DNA from: Peteryoungia algae
GTDB lineage: Bacteria; Pseudomonadota; Alphaproteobacteria; Rhizobiales; Rhizobiaceae
Length of the DNA stretch: 64,000 nt
Assembly (NCBI RefSeq): GCF_030369675.1
Contig: NZ_CP128477.1
Coordinates: forward strand, 1,302,001-1,366,000
Direction of reading: 5' to 3'
The notes under the pieces are model-generated. The model searched no databases, was not told the DNA's origin, and saw nothing but the letters and a program-made list of their open reading frames with translations. Shown piece after piece: positions 39,719-48,636 of the stretch (its first letter is position 1; the number at the start of each line of letters is the position of its first letter). The position numbers and the translations under genes are program-made.

Positions 39719-39839
39719 AAACTGCTGTTTTCCGAAGCTTTTTCGGCCGGCAGGACCGCAGTCTTCACAGGCGCCCACGCCCCGCGTTCCGCCTGTGTTT
39801 TCAGGCGCTTCGCACGAAAGTGCAAAAAAGGAGAATTTT

Positions 39840-40236
39840 GCCAGTTGGCCTGTAAGCCGGGTTCTGTAAGGCCCCGGTTTCCCGGGACGCGGCAGCCATT
39901 CATCTGGGACAACGCTTGCGCGCTGCCTCTCGCAACCCACCCGGATGACTGGCCCAGAAACAGGCTGTAGCGATGCTTTCGCGCCGCCCGCGTCATCCCT
40001 ATTCGGTCTTGCTCCCGGTGGGGTTTGCCGTGCCGTCCCTGTTGCCAGCGACGCGGTGGGCTCTTACCCCACCCTTTCACCCTGACCTCGCATGCGAGGC
40101 GGTTTGCTTTCTGTGGCACTTTCCCTGAGGTCGCCCTCGCCGGACGTTATCCGGCACCGTGTTTCCGTGGAGCCCGGACTTTCCTCACCCTACCGCCTTT
40201 CGGCATTGGTAAAGCGCGGCTGCCCGGCCAACTGGC
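39840..40236 (-). ncRNA. rnpB: RNase P RNA, bacterial type A
   Basis: The minus strand holds a roughly 397-nt RNA. P1 is visible as GCCAGTTGGCC at one end pairing with GGCCAACTGGC at the other. The 5' part has GGTAGGGTGAGGAAAGTCCG followed by GGGCTCC, the hallmark of the conserved core (CR I). The 3' part has ACAGAACCCGGCTTACAGGC, the standard end. It is the catalytic subunit that matures the 5' ends of tRNAs. It lies between the FAD oxidoreductase gene and mraZ, in the same direction as both. No strong terminator was seen downstream; a GCCTG/CAGGC hairpin lies at 39791-39806. Confidence 0.96.
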
Positions 40237-40314
40237 AAGCGGTCCTTAGCCGACCCTCTGCCCGATTGCCACCGAAAAGCGAGCACGGGGCACCACTTGG
40301 ACGCTTTTGGTGAA

Positions 40315-41505
40315 TCAGTCCCTGAAGACCGGCCGGAAGATGTCGCCATAGACCTCGTCGACAATCCGGCCATGCTGCATGAGTTCTGCGCCGAGGCGCC
40401 CGATCTCGTCCGAGCTCTTCGCGGCCGCGCCGCAGCCACCGGTCAGAACTGCGATTCGCTCGCTGGCAAAGCCGATCGCCGGATAGTTGTTCGGCGTGAA
40501 CGAGGTCACGCAGGCGGCCATGGAGATCGGGGCGTCTGACAAGGTCGGCACGAGGCCGGTGAGGATCCGGTGCAGGTGATCGCGCGTGGTGAGCCGGCCA
40601 CCGCGTCGGAACCAGGCACGGATCTCCGGCTCGACGTCCAGCTGAAGATCGTCGGGGTCGCCACCGATCTTCAGGTAGGTCTTGCCGTCCGGATAGCGCA
40701 CCGGCGGCAGAAGATAAATGTGATCGGTGGGATTGTCGGACTGATGAATGAGCGACGGCATGCCGGAATAGGCGGCCAGATCCTCGTCTGCAATCTCGAA
40801 AAAGGCGACCGTTCGGCCGTAGACCTTGAGATCGAGAGGGCGCGGGACAAGGTTCTCGTTGATCGAAAAACCGCCGGCCGCAATCAGGACACGCTCGGCG
40901 GTATAGACAGCGCCGTCGTCCGTGGTGACGATGGCGAGGCCACCTTCCTCCCGAACCGACACAGCCGTACGCCGAACCACCGTAGCGCCCGCTTTTTCCG
41001 CTAGGATGCTCTGCGCCTCGACGAGCCTGCGCGGATTGACATAGCCGGCATTCGCCTGCTCGAAAACGCCCTCGAAATCGGATCCGAAATCGAAATAGCG
41101 GAACCGCGACGTGAGCGCCGCGTCCGACAAGATCTCGACCGATACGCCGAGCTGTTGTGCGGCGGCCTCGACCTGCCCGACATAGGGGTCACGTCCGCCG
41201 CGCTTCGGCCCGACGATCAGGCAACCGACCTCGGCGTAGAACTCGACCCCGCTTTCGATTGCGATATCGCCATATCGTGCGATCGAGCGATTGGCCATCC
41301 GGGCCCATATGGGATCGGAATCGATTGTCCGGGTGATCCGGGCTTCGTCATAGTGACTGGAGAAGACCCCGTGATGATTCGCCCAGTCCTTCGGCTCATC
41401 AGGGCCGATGACGGCAACCCCATCCCCCTGCAGGGCAAGATAGCGGGCTGCCGCAGCGCCCATCATGCCCCGACCAACGACAATCGACTTGTACCGCTGA
41501 ACCAT
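40315..41505 (-). CDS. FAD-dependent oxidoreductase, DAO/sarcosine oxidase-like
   Basis: This 396-aa flavoprotein has a Rossmann start with GRGMMGAAAARYLA. The second position reads G-R-G rather than G-A-G, which is acceptable. The DAO-type segments VLIAAGGFSINENLVP and ALTSRFRYFDFG follow. The C-terminal part has TGGCGAAAKSSDEIGRLGAEL in place of the usual GFSGHGFK motif of monomeric sarcosine oxidases. It probably oxidises a secondary or N-methylated amine, but the substrate is unknown. It is not in an obvious operon. Confidence 0.82.
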   Translation of the reverse strand: MVQRYKSIVVGRGMMGAAAARYLALQGDGVAVIGPDEPKDWANHHGVFSSHYDEARITRTIDSDPIWARMANRSIARYGDIAIESGVEFYAEVGCLIVGPKRGGRDPYVGQVEAAAQQLGVSVEILSDAALTSRFRYFDFGSDFEGVFEQANAGYVNPRRLVEAQSILAEKAGATVVRRTAVSVREEGGLAIVTTDDGAVYTAERVLIAAGGFSINENLVPRPLDLKVYGRTVAFFEIADEDLAAYSGMPSLIHQSDNPTDHIYLLPPVRYPDGKTYLKIGGDPDDLQLDVEPEIRAWFRRGGRLTTRDHLHRILTGLVPTLSDAPISMAACVTSFTPNNYPAIGFASERIAVLTGGCGAAAKSSDEIGRLGAELMQHGRIVDEVYGDIFRPVFRD

Positions 41506-41586
41506 GCGTCACCATCCTTACATTGCGTGCGGTGATAGCATGACGAACCCGGCTGTCCAGACAGTTTGCAACCGGGTGGAGATTTC

Positions 41587-42111
41587 TCAGTTGCCGATCA
41601 AGGCGATGACCTTGCCGCAATAGCGCTTCGAAACCGGGTTCATGCGCTTGGCGCCGTGCCCTGCATTGTACCGCAGGATGGTTCCGCAGGTTTCTCCGCC
41701 ACCGAGCTCATGGGCTTTGGAAAGATATTTCATGCCGTAGCGGATATTGGTGTCGGGATCATAGAGACCCTTGGTCTTGCCACGATACCCCATGGACCGT
41801 GCCGTCGCCGGCTTGATCTGCATCAGCCCCACCTCGCCGGCGCTGCCGCGCGCCTTGGGATTGAAGTTGCTCTCGACGCGAACGACAGCATGGGCGAGAT
41901 CGACAGGGACGCCATAGGTCTTGGCATATTTGGTGATGATGGCGCTGTAGGGGCTCTTGGAGAAGGCCGGAGCTGCGGGATAGCCGGCATCGCGGTCGAT
42001 CGTCTTCAAGGGCTTTTTGAAGCTTCGCTCCTCGCTATTGGCAAGCGCGGACTGGGTGTGAGTCAAAAGAAGTGCGATGCATGCCGCGGCAGCGAAAAGA
42101 CGTCGTATCAT
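41587..42111 (-). CDS. Lytic transglycosylase, SLT domain, exported
   Basis: This 174-aa protein has a signal peptide (MIRRLFAAAACIALLLTHTQ) and a single SLT domain. The catalytic Glu80 is in VVRVESNFNP. GLMQIKPATARSMGY and the RYNAGHG substrate-binding motif follow, so the lysozyme-like fold is complete. It would cleave glycan strands in the periplasm to 1,6-anhydro ends. Two Cys residues in GETCGTILRYN and KRYCGK may form a disulphide. It is one of several PG-acting genes in this region. Confidence 0.92.
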   Translation of the reverse strand: MIRRLFAAAACIALLLTHTQSALANSEERSFKKPLKTIDRDAGYPAAPAFSKSPYSAIITKYAKTYGVPVDLAHAVVRVESNFNPKARGSAGEVGLMQIKPATARSMGYRGKTKGLYDPDTNIRYGMKYLSKAHELGGGETCGTILRYNAGHGAKRMNPVSKRYCGKVIALIGN

Positions 42112-42368
42112 GAGAAGGTTCAGTCTCCAGTCGAGAACCGGAATCGGCGCGCATCAAAGCGGACGCAGTTCAGCGTTGCGAGCCCTGTTCGGACTGCCCG
42201 TTTCGGTTCTCTCGAGTTGATGTTCGCGCCGGGTTTCAAAGAGAACCGCTGGCGCCGTTCAGCCCGTCCTTTAGAGCCGCCCAATAAGGAATTCGTGTGG
42301 CAGTGCAACAAAACGGCACTGAATTCGTTAAACCTGTTGGCTTTCCGGAAGGTGCCGGAGGCGCTGGA

Positions 42369-43130
42369 TCAGGTGAAACGCGGCAGGTTCGTCAGCAGCC
42401 GATGCAGTGTCTCGATGGTTGAGCTATCGGCGACACCGTCAACCTTGGCCTGCCGGAAATGGCGCTGGAATGCGGCAACCACGCCTTCCGTCTGAAGACA
42501 GAATTCGCCAGAGATCTCAATGCCGTAACCATAGAGCGAAAGCATCGACTGCAGCGCCTCGATCGGCTGCCCCTGGTCGCCACGCTGGAAGAAGCGACCG
42601 CCGCTGATCGGAGCCGGCTCCACCCAATGGCCGACACCTCCTTCATGGAGCGCCGCCCAGGGGAAATTTTCACCCGGATCGAGCTTGCGAATGGGAGCCA
42701 CATCGGAGTGAGCCAGCACCCGTTCGGGGGCTATTTCATGCCGGTTGACGCATTCGCGACACAATTCGATGACGGATTGGATCTGCTTTTCGGGAAAGTC
42801 GGGAAGTCCGGCCGGGTGTCCTGCATTGACGATTTCGATGCCGATCGACCGCGAATTGATATCCGTCTCGCCCCCCCAGACGCTTTTGCCCGCATGCCAG
42901 GCCCGACGCGACTCGGGAACCATCTGCACCACGCCCCCGTCCTCATGCACGAGGTAATGGCTGGAGACCTGGCTTTCCGGCGTGCACAGCCAGGCTTGAG
43001 CCCCTTCGGCCGACGGCATGCCCGTATAGTGGAGGAGAAGAATATCGGGCCGATCCACGCCCAGCCGTTCACCGTGATTGGGCGATGGACAGACCTCCGC
43101 GCGCTTGAAATCCGCGGTGAACGAACTCAT
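42369..43130 (-). CDS. N-acetylmuramoyl-L-alanine amidase with PG-binding domain
   Basis: I placed the start at ATG 43130, which overlaps the stop of the DnaJ-like gene (ATGA). The 253-aa product has an Amidase_2 domain: LLLHYTGMPS supplies the first zinc His, IGIEIVNAGHP the Glu region, and VLAHSDVAPIRKLDPG the further His and catalytic residue. The C-terminal about 70 residues resemble a PG_binding_1 domain (QSMLSLYGYGIEISG). No signal peptide is visible, so it may be cytosolic and act in muropeptide recycling (AmpD-like) or be exported otherwise. Confidence 0.9.
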   Translation of the reverse strand: MSSFTADFKRAEVCPSPNHGERLGVDRPDILLLHYTGMPSAEGAQAWLCTPESQVSSHYLVHEDGGVVQMVPESRRAWHAGKSVWGGETDINSRSIGIEIVNAGHPAGLPDFPEKQIQSVIELCRECVNRHEIAPERVLAHSDVAPIRKLDPGENFPWAALHEGGVGHWVEPAPISGGRFFQRGDQGQPIEALQSMLSLYGYGIEISGEFCLQTEGVVAAFQRHFRQAKVDGVADSSTIETLHRLLTNLPRFT

Positions 43131-43864
43131 GCCGCCCGGCGCGCCTTTTCGATTGCCGAATAAGCCTCGTTGAACTTGGCCATGCGGTGATTGGCGACGG
43201 CGTGAAACTCCGTCGGCACACCGCGGGCATGCAGCCGATCGGGATGATGTTCGGCGGCGAGCGCCCGGTAGCGCTTGCGGATCGTCGCGAAATCGTCGGA
43301 CGGGTTCACGCCGAGAACGCCATAGGGGTCGCCATTCAAGTGGATGTGCCGTTCGGTAATCGAGGCGAACCGCTCGTCGGACAGACCAAAGATCTCCGCA
43401 ATGCGGGCAAGGAAGGCAAGTTCCTTCTCGTGCACCAGGCCATCGGCCTTGGCGATGTGAAACAGCGCGTCGATGATATCCTCGAGCACCGGGCAGAACT
43501 GGTCGCAGGTCCGGCACATGCCGGCGAGGTTCTTCGCATAGGTCTCGAAACCGGCCACATCCTGGCGGGCGAGATTGTAGAGCCGCGCGACGTTGCGAGC
43601 CTCTTCAGGCGGAAACTCGAAGATCTTGCGGAAGGCCTCGACCTCGGCAGTGGAGACAACTCCGTCTGCCTTGGCCATCTTGGCAGAGAGCGCGATGATG
43701 GCGACGGAGAAGGAAACGCGACGACGCGTTTCGGGATCACCTTCGAACGCCGTGCGAACGGCCTCGACGATGCTGCCGATCACATTGCCGGCCGCGTCAC
43801 CGATCGCCCCGAGCAGGCGGTCCCAGAATGACGATAATTGTTCGCAGGCGAAATCGAAGATCAT
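43127..43864 (-). CDS. DnaJ-domain protein with TerB-like domain (DjlA-like)
   Basis: This 245-aa protein has a helical TerB-like domain (around FSVAIIALSAKMAKADGVVS to FHIAKADGLVHEKELAFL) and a C-terminal J-domain. YRALAAEHHPDRLHARG contains the HPD tripeptide that stimulates DnaK ATPase. The layout is that of DjlA without its membrane anchor. The ATG at 43864 was chosen over TTG 43870. It is translationally coupled to the amidase gene. The pairing of a J-protein and an amidase is conserved in rhizobia from memory, but the reason is unknown. Confidence 0.88.
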   Translation of the reverse strand: MIFDFACEQLSSFWDRLLGAIGDAAGNVIGSIVEAVRTAFEGDPETRRRVSFSVAIIALSAKMAKADGVVSTAEVEAFRKIFEFPPEEARNVARLYNLARQDVAGFETYAKNLAGMCRTCDQFCPVLEDIIDALFHIAKADGLVHEKELAFLARIAEIFGLSDERFASITERHIHLNGDPYGVLGVNPSDDFATIRKRYRALAAEHHPDRLHARGVPTEFHAVANHRMAKFNEAYSAIEKARRAA

Positions 43865-43870
43865 GGCCAA

Positions 43871-44177
43871 GCTTGACCAAAAAAGACCAGAAAAAGCAAG
43901 AAGGCGGGGCCTCTGCCGAGGATTAAAGTTTCTTCATCTTGGATCCATTTCGCTGAAGACGCTCCATTTGCATGCCTTGGCGAAGCTCGAAACCTCATCC
44001 CGGGAGGGGGCGCCGGCGGCACCGCAATTTGAAACGATTATATTCGGACACCCATCGTGAAATCGGGCGAAACACCCGTTTTCCTTGATTTTTTAGCTTT
44101 ACAGCGCGTCTCGCCTGTCGCATCCATTTGCCACCTGAACCAGACGACGGACGGGCGATCACGGTGCCCGAGGAGGA
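43871..44177. other. Intergenic region before pfp
   Basis: About 310 bp with no convincing gene. It contains a CGGGCG-AAA-CACCCG hairpin with one mismatch (44064-44078) followed directly by TTTT, then another T-run at 44088-44094. This might end a short transcript or attenuate pfp. Nothing else is recognised. Confidence 0.5.
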
Positions 44178-44180
44178 ATG

Positions 44181-45395
44181 ATGGCCAAGCAGAAAGTCGC
44201 GATGTTGACCGCCGGGGGCCTCGCGCCCTGTCTCTCGTCTGCAGTCGGCGGATTGATCGAGCGCTATACGGACATCGCACCCGAGGCCGAGCTTATCGCT
44301 TACAAGTCCGGTTTCCGCGGCCTGCTGATGGACTACAAGATCGAGATCACCAGGGAGATGCGCGAGAAGGCCTACCTCCTGCATCGCTATGGCGGCTCGC
44401 CGATCGGCAACAGCCGCGTGAAGCTGACCAATGTGGCAGATTGCGTGAAGCGCGGCCTGGTCAAGGAAGGCGAGAACCCGCTCCGCGTCGCGGCCGAACG
44501 CCTCGCGGCTGACGGCGTCACCATATTGCACACGATCGGCGGCGACGACACCAACACCACGGCCGCCGACCTTGCCGCCTATCTCGGCGCGAACGGCTAC
44601 GACCTGACAGTCGTCGGCCTGCCGAAGACGGTCGACAATGACGTCTACCCGATCAAGCAGACGCTGGGCGCCTGGACTGCAGCGGAAGTCGGCGCGCGCT
44701 TTTTCGACCATGTCTCGAACGAGCAGAGCGCCTCGCCGCGCACGCTCGTCATTCACGAAGTCATGGGCCGCCACTGCGGCTGGCTGACCGCAGCAACCGC
44801 CCGCGCCTATATGCAGCGCACGCTGCACAACGAATATGTCGAAGGCTTCATGATGAACGAGGAGCTGAAGAACATTGACGGGCTCTATCTGCCGGAGACC
44901 CATTTCGACATGGACGGCGAAGCCACCCGCTTGAAGCGCATCATGGATCGCACGGGCTTCGTCACCCTCTTTGTCTCCGAAGGTGCCTGCATGGAAGAGA
45001 TCGTCGCCGACCGCGAGGCCGCCGGCGAAGAGGTCAAGCGCGACGCCTTTGGCCATGTGAAGCTCGACACGATCAATGTCGGCAACTGGTTCCAGAAACA
45101 CTTTTCCAAGCTGCTCGATGCCGACCGCTCTATGGTCCAAAAATCGGGCTACTACGCGCGTTCCGCCCCGGCCAATTATGAAGACCTGCGTCTGATCCAG
45201 AGCATGGTCGATCTCGCTGTCGAAGGCGCACTCGGCAAGGTCTCCGGCGTCACCGGCCACGACGAGGACCAGGGCGGCCGCCTGCGCATTATCGAGTTCC
45301 CGCGCATCAAGGGTGGCAAGCCGTTCGACCTCGGCACACCCTGGTTCGCAGAAGTGATGGACTATCTGGGCCAGAAGTACCGCCCGATCCATTGA
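44181..45395 (+). CDS. pfp: Pyrophosphate-dependent 6-phosphofructokinase
   Basis: This 404-aa enzyme interconverts fructose 6-phosphate and fructose 1,6-bisphosphate using pyrophosphate instead of ATP. TIGGDDTNTTA (about 118-128) has the Asp of GGDD where ATP enzymes carry Gly, the accepted marker of PPi use. PKTVDNDVYP contains the catalytic Asp and MGRHCGWLTA binds substrate. Two adjacent ATGs exist (44178, 44181); AGGAGG favours the second. Rhizobia generally lack ATP-PFK, so this enzyme may be the only route at this step, working mainly toward gluconeogenesis. A LysE-type exporter gene follows in 46 bp. Confidence 0.94.
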   Translation: MAKQKVAMLTAGGLAPCLSSAVGGLIERYTDIAPEAELIAYKSGFRGLLMDYKIEITREMREKAYLLHRYGGSPIGNSRVKLTNVADCVKRGLVKEGENPLRVAAERLAADGVTILHTIGGDDTNTTAADLAAYLGANGYDLTVVGLPKTVDNDVYPIKQTLGAWTAAEVGARFFDHVSNEQSASPRTLVIHEVMGRHCGWLTAATARAYMQRTLHNEYVEGFMMNEELKNIDGLYLPETHFDMDGEATRLKRIMDRTGFVTLFVSEGACMEEIVADREAAGEEVKRDAFGHVKLDTINVGNWFQKHFSKLLDADRSMVQKSGYYARSAPANYEDLRLIQSMVDLAVEGALGKVSGVTGHDEDQGGRLRIIEFPRIKGGKPFDLGTPWFAEVMDYLGQKYRPIH

Positions 45396-45441
45396 CCTGA
45401 TCGCCGAAAGCTGGCTTCCTCTTGTTGGAGGAGTGAGTGCG

Positions 45442-46077
45442 ATGCCCCAACTTACCTGGATCCTGTTCGCGGTCGTTGCGACGACCTTTCTGGTTGTGCC
45501 TGGCCGGTCGAAGCGCAAGGTCCTGTCCTATGCCCTCGCCCACGGCAAGAAGAGTGCCTTCGCCACCATACCCGGCGTGGCCCTCGGCTCCATGTTCGCG
45601 GCAGCCTCGACGCTGGCACTGTGCTGGGCCGTGATTTCCGTGTCTCAGACGGCTTTCACCGTCTTGCAATGGATCGGTCTCGCCTGCCTCCTGCTTTTCA
45701 GCCTCGGCCTCTCCCGCGCCCCTGCCGGCAGCGAACCGATCGCCGACAACGACAATCTGCCGGAAGAAAAGCCGCTGCGAGTCATCGCGCATTGTTTCCA
45801 GAGCGAGTCCCGCGACCCGCGTGCCAGCCTGGTGGTGGCCGCACTTCTGCCGCAATTCCTGACGCCTGCGAGCCCCTTTTTGGCTCAGGCGGTCACCCTT
45901 GGAAGCATCTTCGTCCTTCTTTCGGCGCTGACCTGCCTGCCCTATGCGCTGTTCGCCGAGCGCCTCCGGAAAACCATCAAAAAACATGCAGTTCGCAGAA
46001 CGGTAAACCGCTCGGGCGGCACCGTCCTGATCGCGGCCAAGGCGGTCACGGCTGGCTATCGGAAGATCGCTGCTTGA
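45442..46077 (+). CDS. LysE/RhtB family exporter
   Basis: ATG 45442 is preceded by GGAGGAG at eight bases. The 211-aa protein has five to six transmembrane helices. VVPGRSKRKVLSYALAHGKKSAFATIPGVALG is the family's N-terminal signature with PGP changed to PGR. LSALTCLPYALFAERLRKTI fits the C-terminal half. The central loop (EPIADNDNLPEEK) is acidic and longer than usual. It probably exports an amino acid or derivative, but the substrate is unknown. It may be co-transcribed with pfp. Confidence 0.8.
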   Translation: MPQLTWILFAVVATTFLVVPGRSKRKVLSYALAHGKKSAFATIPGVALGSMFAAASTLALCWAVISVSQTAFTVLQWIGLACLLLFSLGLSRAPAGSEPIADNDNLPEEKPLRVIAHCFQSESRDPRASLVVAALLPQFLTPASPFLAQAVTLGSIFVLLSALTCLPYALFAERLRKTIKKHAVRRTVNRSGGTVLIAAKAVTAGYRKIAA

Positions 46078-46206
46078 GGAATTGATCACATCCGGAGCAC
46101 GCCCCGGCGTAAGCTTGCCGCAATGTCGGGCATAGACTAAGAATTGGAAACGGATCGCCGGCTGATTTGCCGGTGACGTCGAGTGCGTCTCGTAATGGAT
46201 AGTGGC

Positions 46207-47160
46207 ATGATCTTCAGAACAGACCGCAGCATCGCTCTTTGCATGGCTGCTTCAATCGTGGCTGGGCTGGGCGGATGCACCGCGATCGACGAAAGCGTGA
46301 AGGCGGATCTCGCCGCCGCACCGGTCGCCAATCCAAAATCGCCGGAAATGCTCGCAGCGACCGCGGCCGAAGCCGCAATGAACGGCACAGCCGCCACTGC
46401 GATGACGCCTGACGAACTCGCAGCGGCCAATCCCGGCCCCGCGCCAGTCATCCCGGGAACCGAGACTGCCGCGCCGATCCCTTCGCTCAAAGCATCCGCC
46501 CTGTCGCCGGCAGCACCCCAGACGGCTGCGACCGATGCCCTGGCCATGATGACGACGCCCGAACAGTCTGCGACCGGCGCCCAGCAGATGACCGCTGCGG
46601 CAGCCTCCACCGAAGCGACACTCGCGCCACCCGGCGTTACACCAGCTGCGACCGCCGCATCCATGACCGCAACCACGGAACAAAAGCCGTTGGTTCTGGC
46701 CTATGCCGCACCACTGCGCACGACGGCCCTGACCAGCTTCGGCGACCCCTTCGACACGACCCCACCCGGCGAACCGCCTGTGCTCGATCCCCAGCGTAAG
46801 CCGGAAACCGTCGGACCGACTCGACTGAATGCGCTCATCGAGAAGTATTCGCGGGTTTACGAGATCCCTGTCGATCTCGTGCACCGGGTCGTGCACCGCG
46901 AAAGCCGTTATAATCCTGCCGCCTACAGCAAGGGCAATTACGGCCTGATGCAGATCCGTTACAACACGGCCAAGGCCATGGGATACAGCGGTCCGGCAGA
47001 CGGTCTTTTCGACGCGGAAACCAACATCAAGTATGCGGTGAAGTATTTGAAGGGCGCCTGGGTCGTCGCAGACAATGACCACGATCAGGCTGTCCGCCTC
47101 TACGCTCGCGGCTATTATTACGATGCGAAGCGAAAGGGCCTCCTGCACCTCGTGCAGTAA
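46207..47160 (+). CDS. SLT-domain lipoprotein (putative lytic transglycosylase)
   Basis: I chose ATG 46207, which gives a lipoprotein signal ending in GLGGC; ATG 46195 is also possible. The 317-aa product has an Ala/Thr/Pro-rich linker (about 30-170), probably spanning the periplasm, then an SLT domain. VVHRESRYNPAAYSKGNYGLMQI contains the catalytic Glu, and YSGPADGLFDAETNIKYAVKYL follows. The usual AYNAG motif is replaced by LYARGYYYDAK, so activity may be altered. It resembles the exported SLT protein at 41587-42111 in its domain but not its linker. Confidence 0.88.
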   Translation: MIFRTDRSIALCMAASIVAGLGGCTAIDESVKADLAAAPVANPKSPEMLAATAAEAAMNGTAATAMTPDELAAANPGPAPVIPGTETAAPIPSLKASALSPAAPQTAATDALAMMTTPEQSATGAQQMTAAAASTEATLAPPGVTPAATAASMTATTEQKPLVLAYAAPLRTTALTSFGDPFDTTPPGEPPVLDPQRKPETVGPTRLNALIEKYSRVYEIPVDLVHRVVHRESRYNPAAYSKGNYGLMQIRYNTAKAMGYSGPADGLFDAETNIKYAVKYLKGAWVVADNDHDQAVRLYARGYYYDAKRKGLLHLVQ

Positions 47161-47175
47161 CGGCACCGGCCCGCG

Positions 47176-48543
47176 TCAGCGCAGGGCCGCCCTTACAGCC
47201 TCGACCAGTCTTTGGGGCCTGTATTCCAACCGCCGCGGCGTCAGCCCCAGTCTCACGACGACCAACCGCTCCGACGGGATGACGGCGATCGACTGGCCGT
47301 CATGTCCGAGCATCCAGACAGTGTCCTCCGGCAAGCCAAAATCGTTATCCGCGCCTTGCGGACCGTTCTGCCAGGCCTGCGCCCTCGTGTAGGCGCCGTC
47401 AGACGTCTCGCTGGGTTCGGTGATACGCGCCACAAAGGCAGGATCGAGAAGCTGCCGGCCTGCCCAATTGCCGCTCTCGGCGATCAGCAGGCCGAACCGC
47501 GCCCAATCCCGTGCTGTCGCATAGAGGTAGGAACTGCCAACGAAGGTTCCCGCCTGATCCGGCTCCAGCACGGCGCTGCGCATCCCGAGGGCATCGAAGA
47601 GTGCCCGTCGCGGAAACGCCAGCGCCTCTGCCTGGTCCGCAAAGCGCGACATCCAGTAGCGGGAGATGAGCACGGTTTCTCCCGAGGAATAGTTGAAGCG
47701 CGTCCCTGGGGGCGCCTCCGAGGGCAGCGACGCGACATAGGCGCCCATGTCCGGCTCGAGATAGAGCATGCGGGTAACGTCGGTCACATCGCCATAGTTT
47801 TCGTTGAAGCGCAGGCCGCTTTGCATGGCGAGCAGATCAGCAAGCGCGATCTCGCGGCGAGCATCCCCGGACCATTCGGGGAAAAGTGCGCGCGCCTCAA
47901 GGTCGATGCGCCCTTCCCCCTGCAGCAGCCCCAGCAAGGCCGCTGTGACCGTCTTCGTCATCGACCAGCCGAGCAGCGGCGTCCGCTCGTTGAAGCCAGG
48001 GCCATAAGCCTCGCCAACGATTTGCCCGTCTTTCACGACCACGACGGCGCGGGCGGAAGCGCCGAGCAGATCGGCATCACCCAGAACGTCCGCGAGATCC
48101 GGATCCGGGGTAGGAACGGCCTCACCTTCCGGCCAGGCAAGGGCCTCGTCGGCCGGCACAGCCTCCGAGACCGGGGCAGCCAAACGACGCGCCAGGCCGA
48201 TATCCGCTTCTGCCACAACTGCGCAGCCGAGGCCGGTGCGGTAGACTGCATGGGCCGGCGCGACGATCCCGAGCATGGCCGCACGCACCAGGCCGCCTTC
48301 CAGATCCACGTCTACACCGACCAGCTTCAACAGGGGATGCCCCGGCGCCTGGACATCGTCACGCAGCACCTCGTCAGCATCGCGGCCGGCGATGAAGACG
48401 TTGGAGCAGACGATCTTGGCAGCGTAACCGGTTCCGACCCTTAGAAGATCCGGAGGAGAGACGAGGACAACACCGATACCGACCGCCACGAGGGCAACCA
48501 GCGCCACCGTCAGTCTAAGGCCCCATTTGATCGCTCGTTGCAT
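47176..48543 (-). CDS. Serine hydrolase of the beta-lactamase class C fold, membrane-anchored
   Basis: This 455-aa protein has an N-terminal transmembrane anchor (LTVALVALVAVGIGVVLV). After a linker it has a beta-lactamase/DD-peptidase domain. The nucleophile is in GWSMTKTVTAAL (SxxK), the second motif in FNYSSGE (Tyr), and the third in MLGHDGQSIAV (HxG). The family includes esterases, DD-peptidases and aminoacylases, so true beta-lactamase activity should not be assumed. It is convergent with the SLT lipoprotein gene, 15 bp apart. Confidence 0.87.
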   Translation of the reverse strand: MQRAIKWGLRLTVALVALVAVGIGVVLVSPPDLLRVGTGYAAKIVCSNVFIAGRDADEVLRDDVQAPGHPLLKLVGVDVDLEGGLVRAAMLGIVAPAHAVYRTGLGCAVVAEADIGLARRLAAPVSEAVPADEALAWPEGEAVPTPDPDLADVLGDADLLGASARAVVVVKDGQIVGEAYGPGFNERTPLLGWSMTKTVTAALLGLLQGEGRIDLEARALFPEWSGDARREIALADLLAMQSGLRFNENYGDVTDVTRMLYLEPDMGAYVASLPSEAPPGTRFNYSSGETVLISRYWMSRFADQAEALAFPRRALFDALGMRSAVLEPDQAGTFVGSSYLYATARDWARFGLLIAESGNWAGRQLLDPAFVARITEPSETSDGAYTRAQAWQNGPQGADNDFGLPEDTVWMLGHDGQSIAVIPSERLVVVRLGLTPRRLEYRPQRLVEAVRAALR

Positions 48544-48636
48544 CCGCCCGTCTCCTCACATTCCGGCTACCCAAGCAGGAAAGGATGACAGGCGAAAGAG
48601 ACGGATGGCAGGCAGGGGAGGTTTTCCCATGCCCTT

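Noticed and set aside
47176..48543. Antibiotic-resistance beta-lactamase
   Set aside because: The SxxK, Tyr and HxG motifs mark the broad serine-hydrolase family. It has a membrane anchor and no close match to AmpC, so resistance is not supported.
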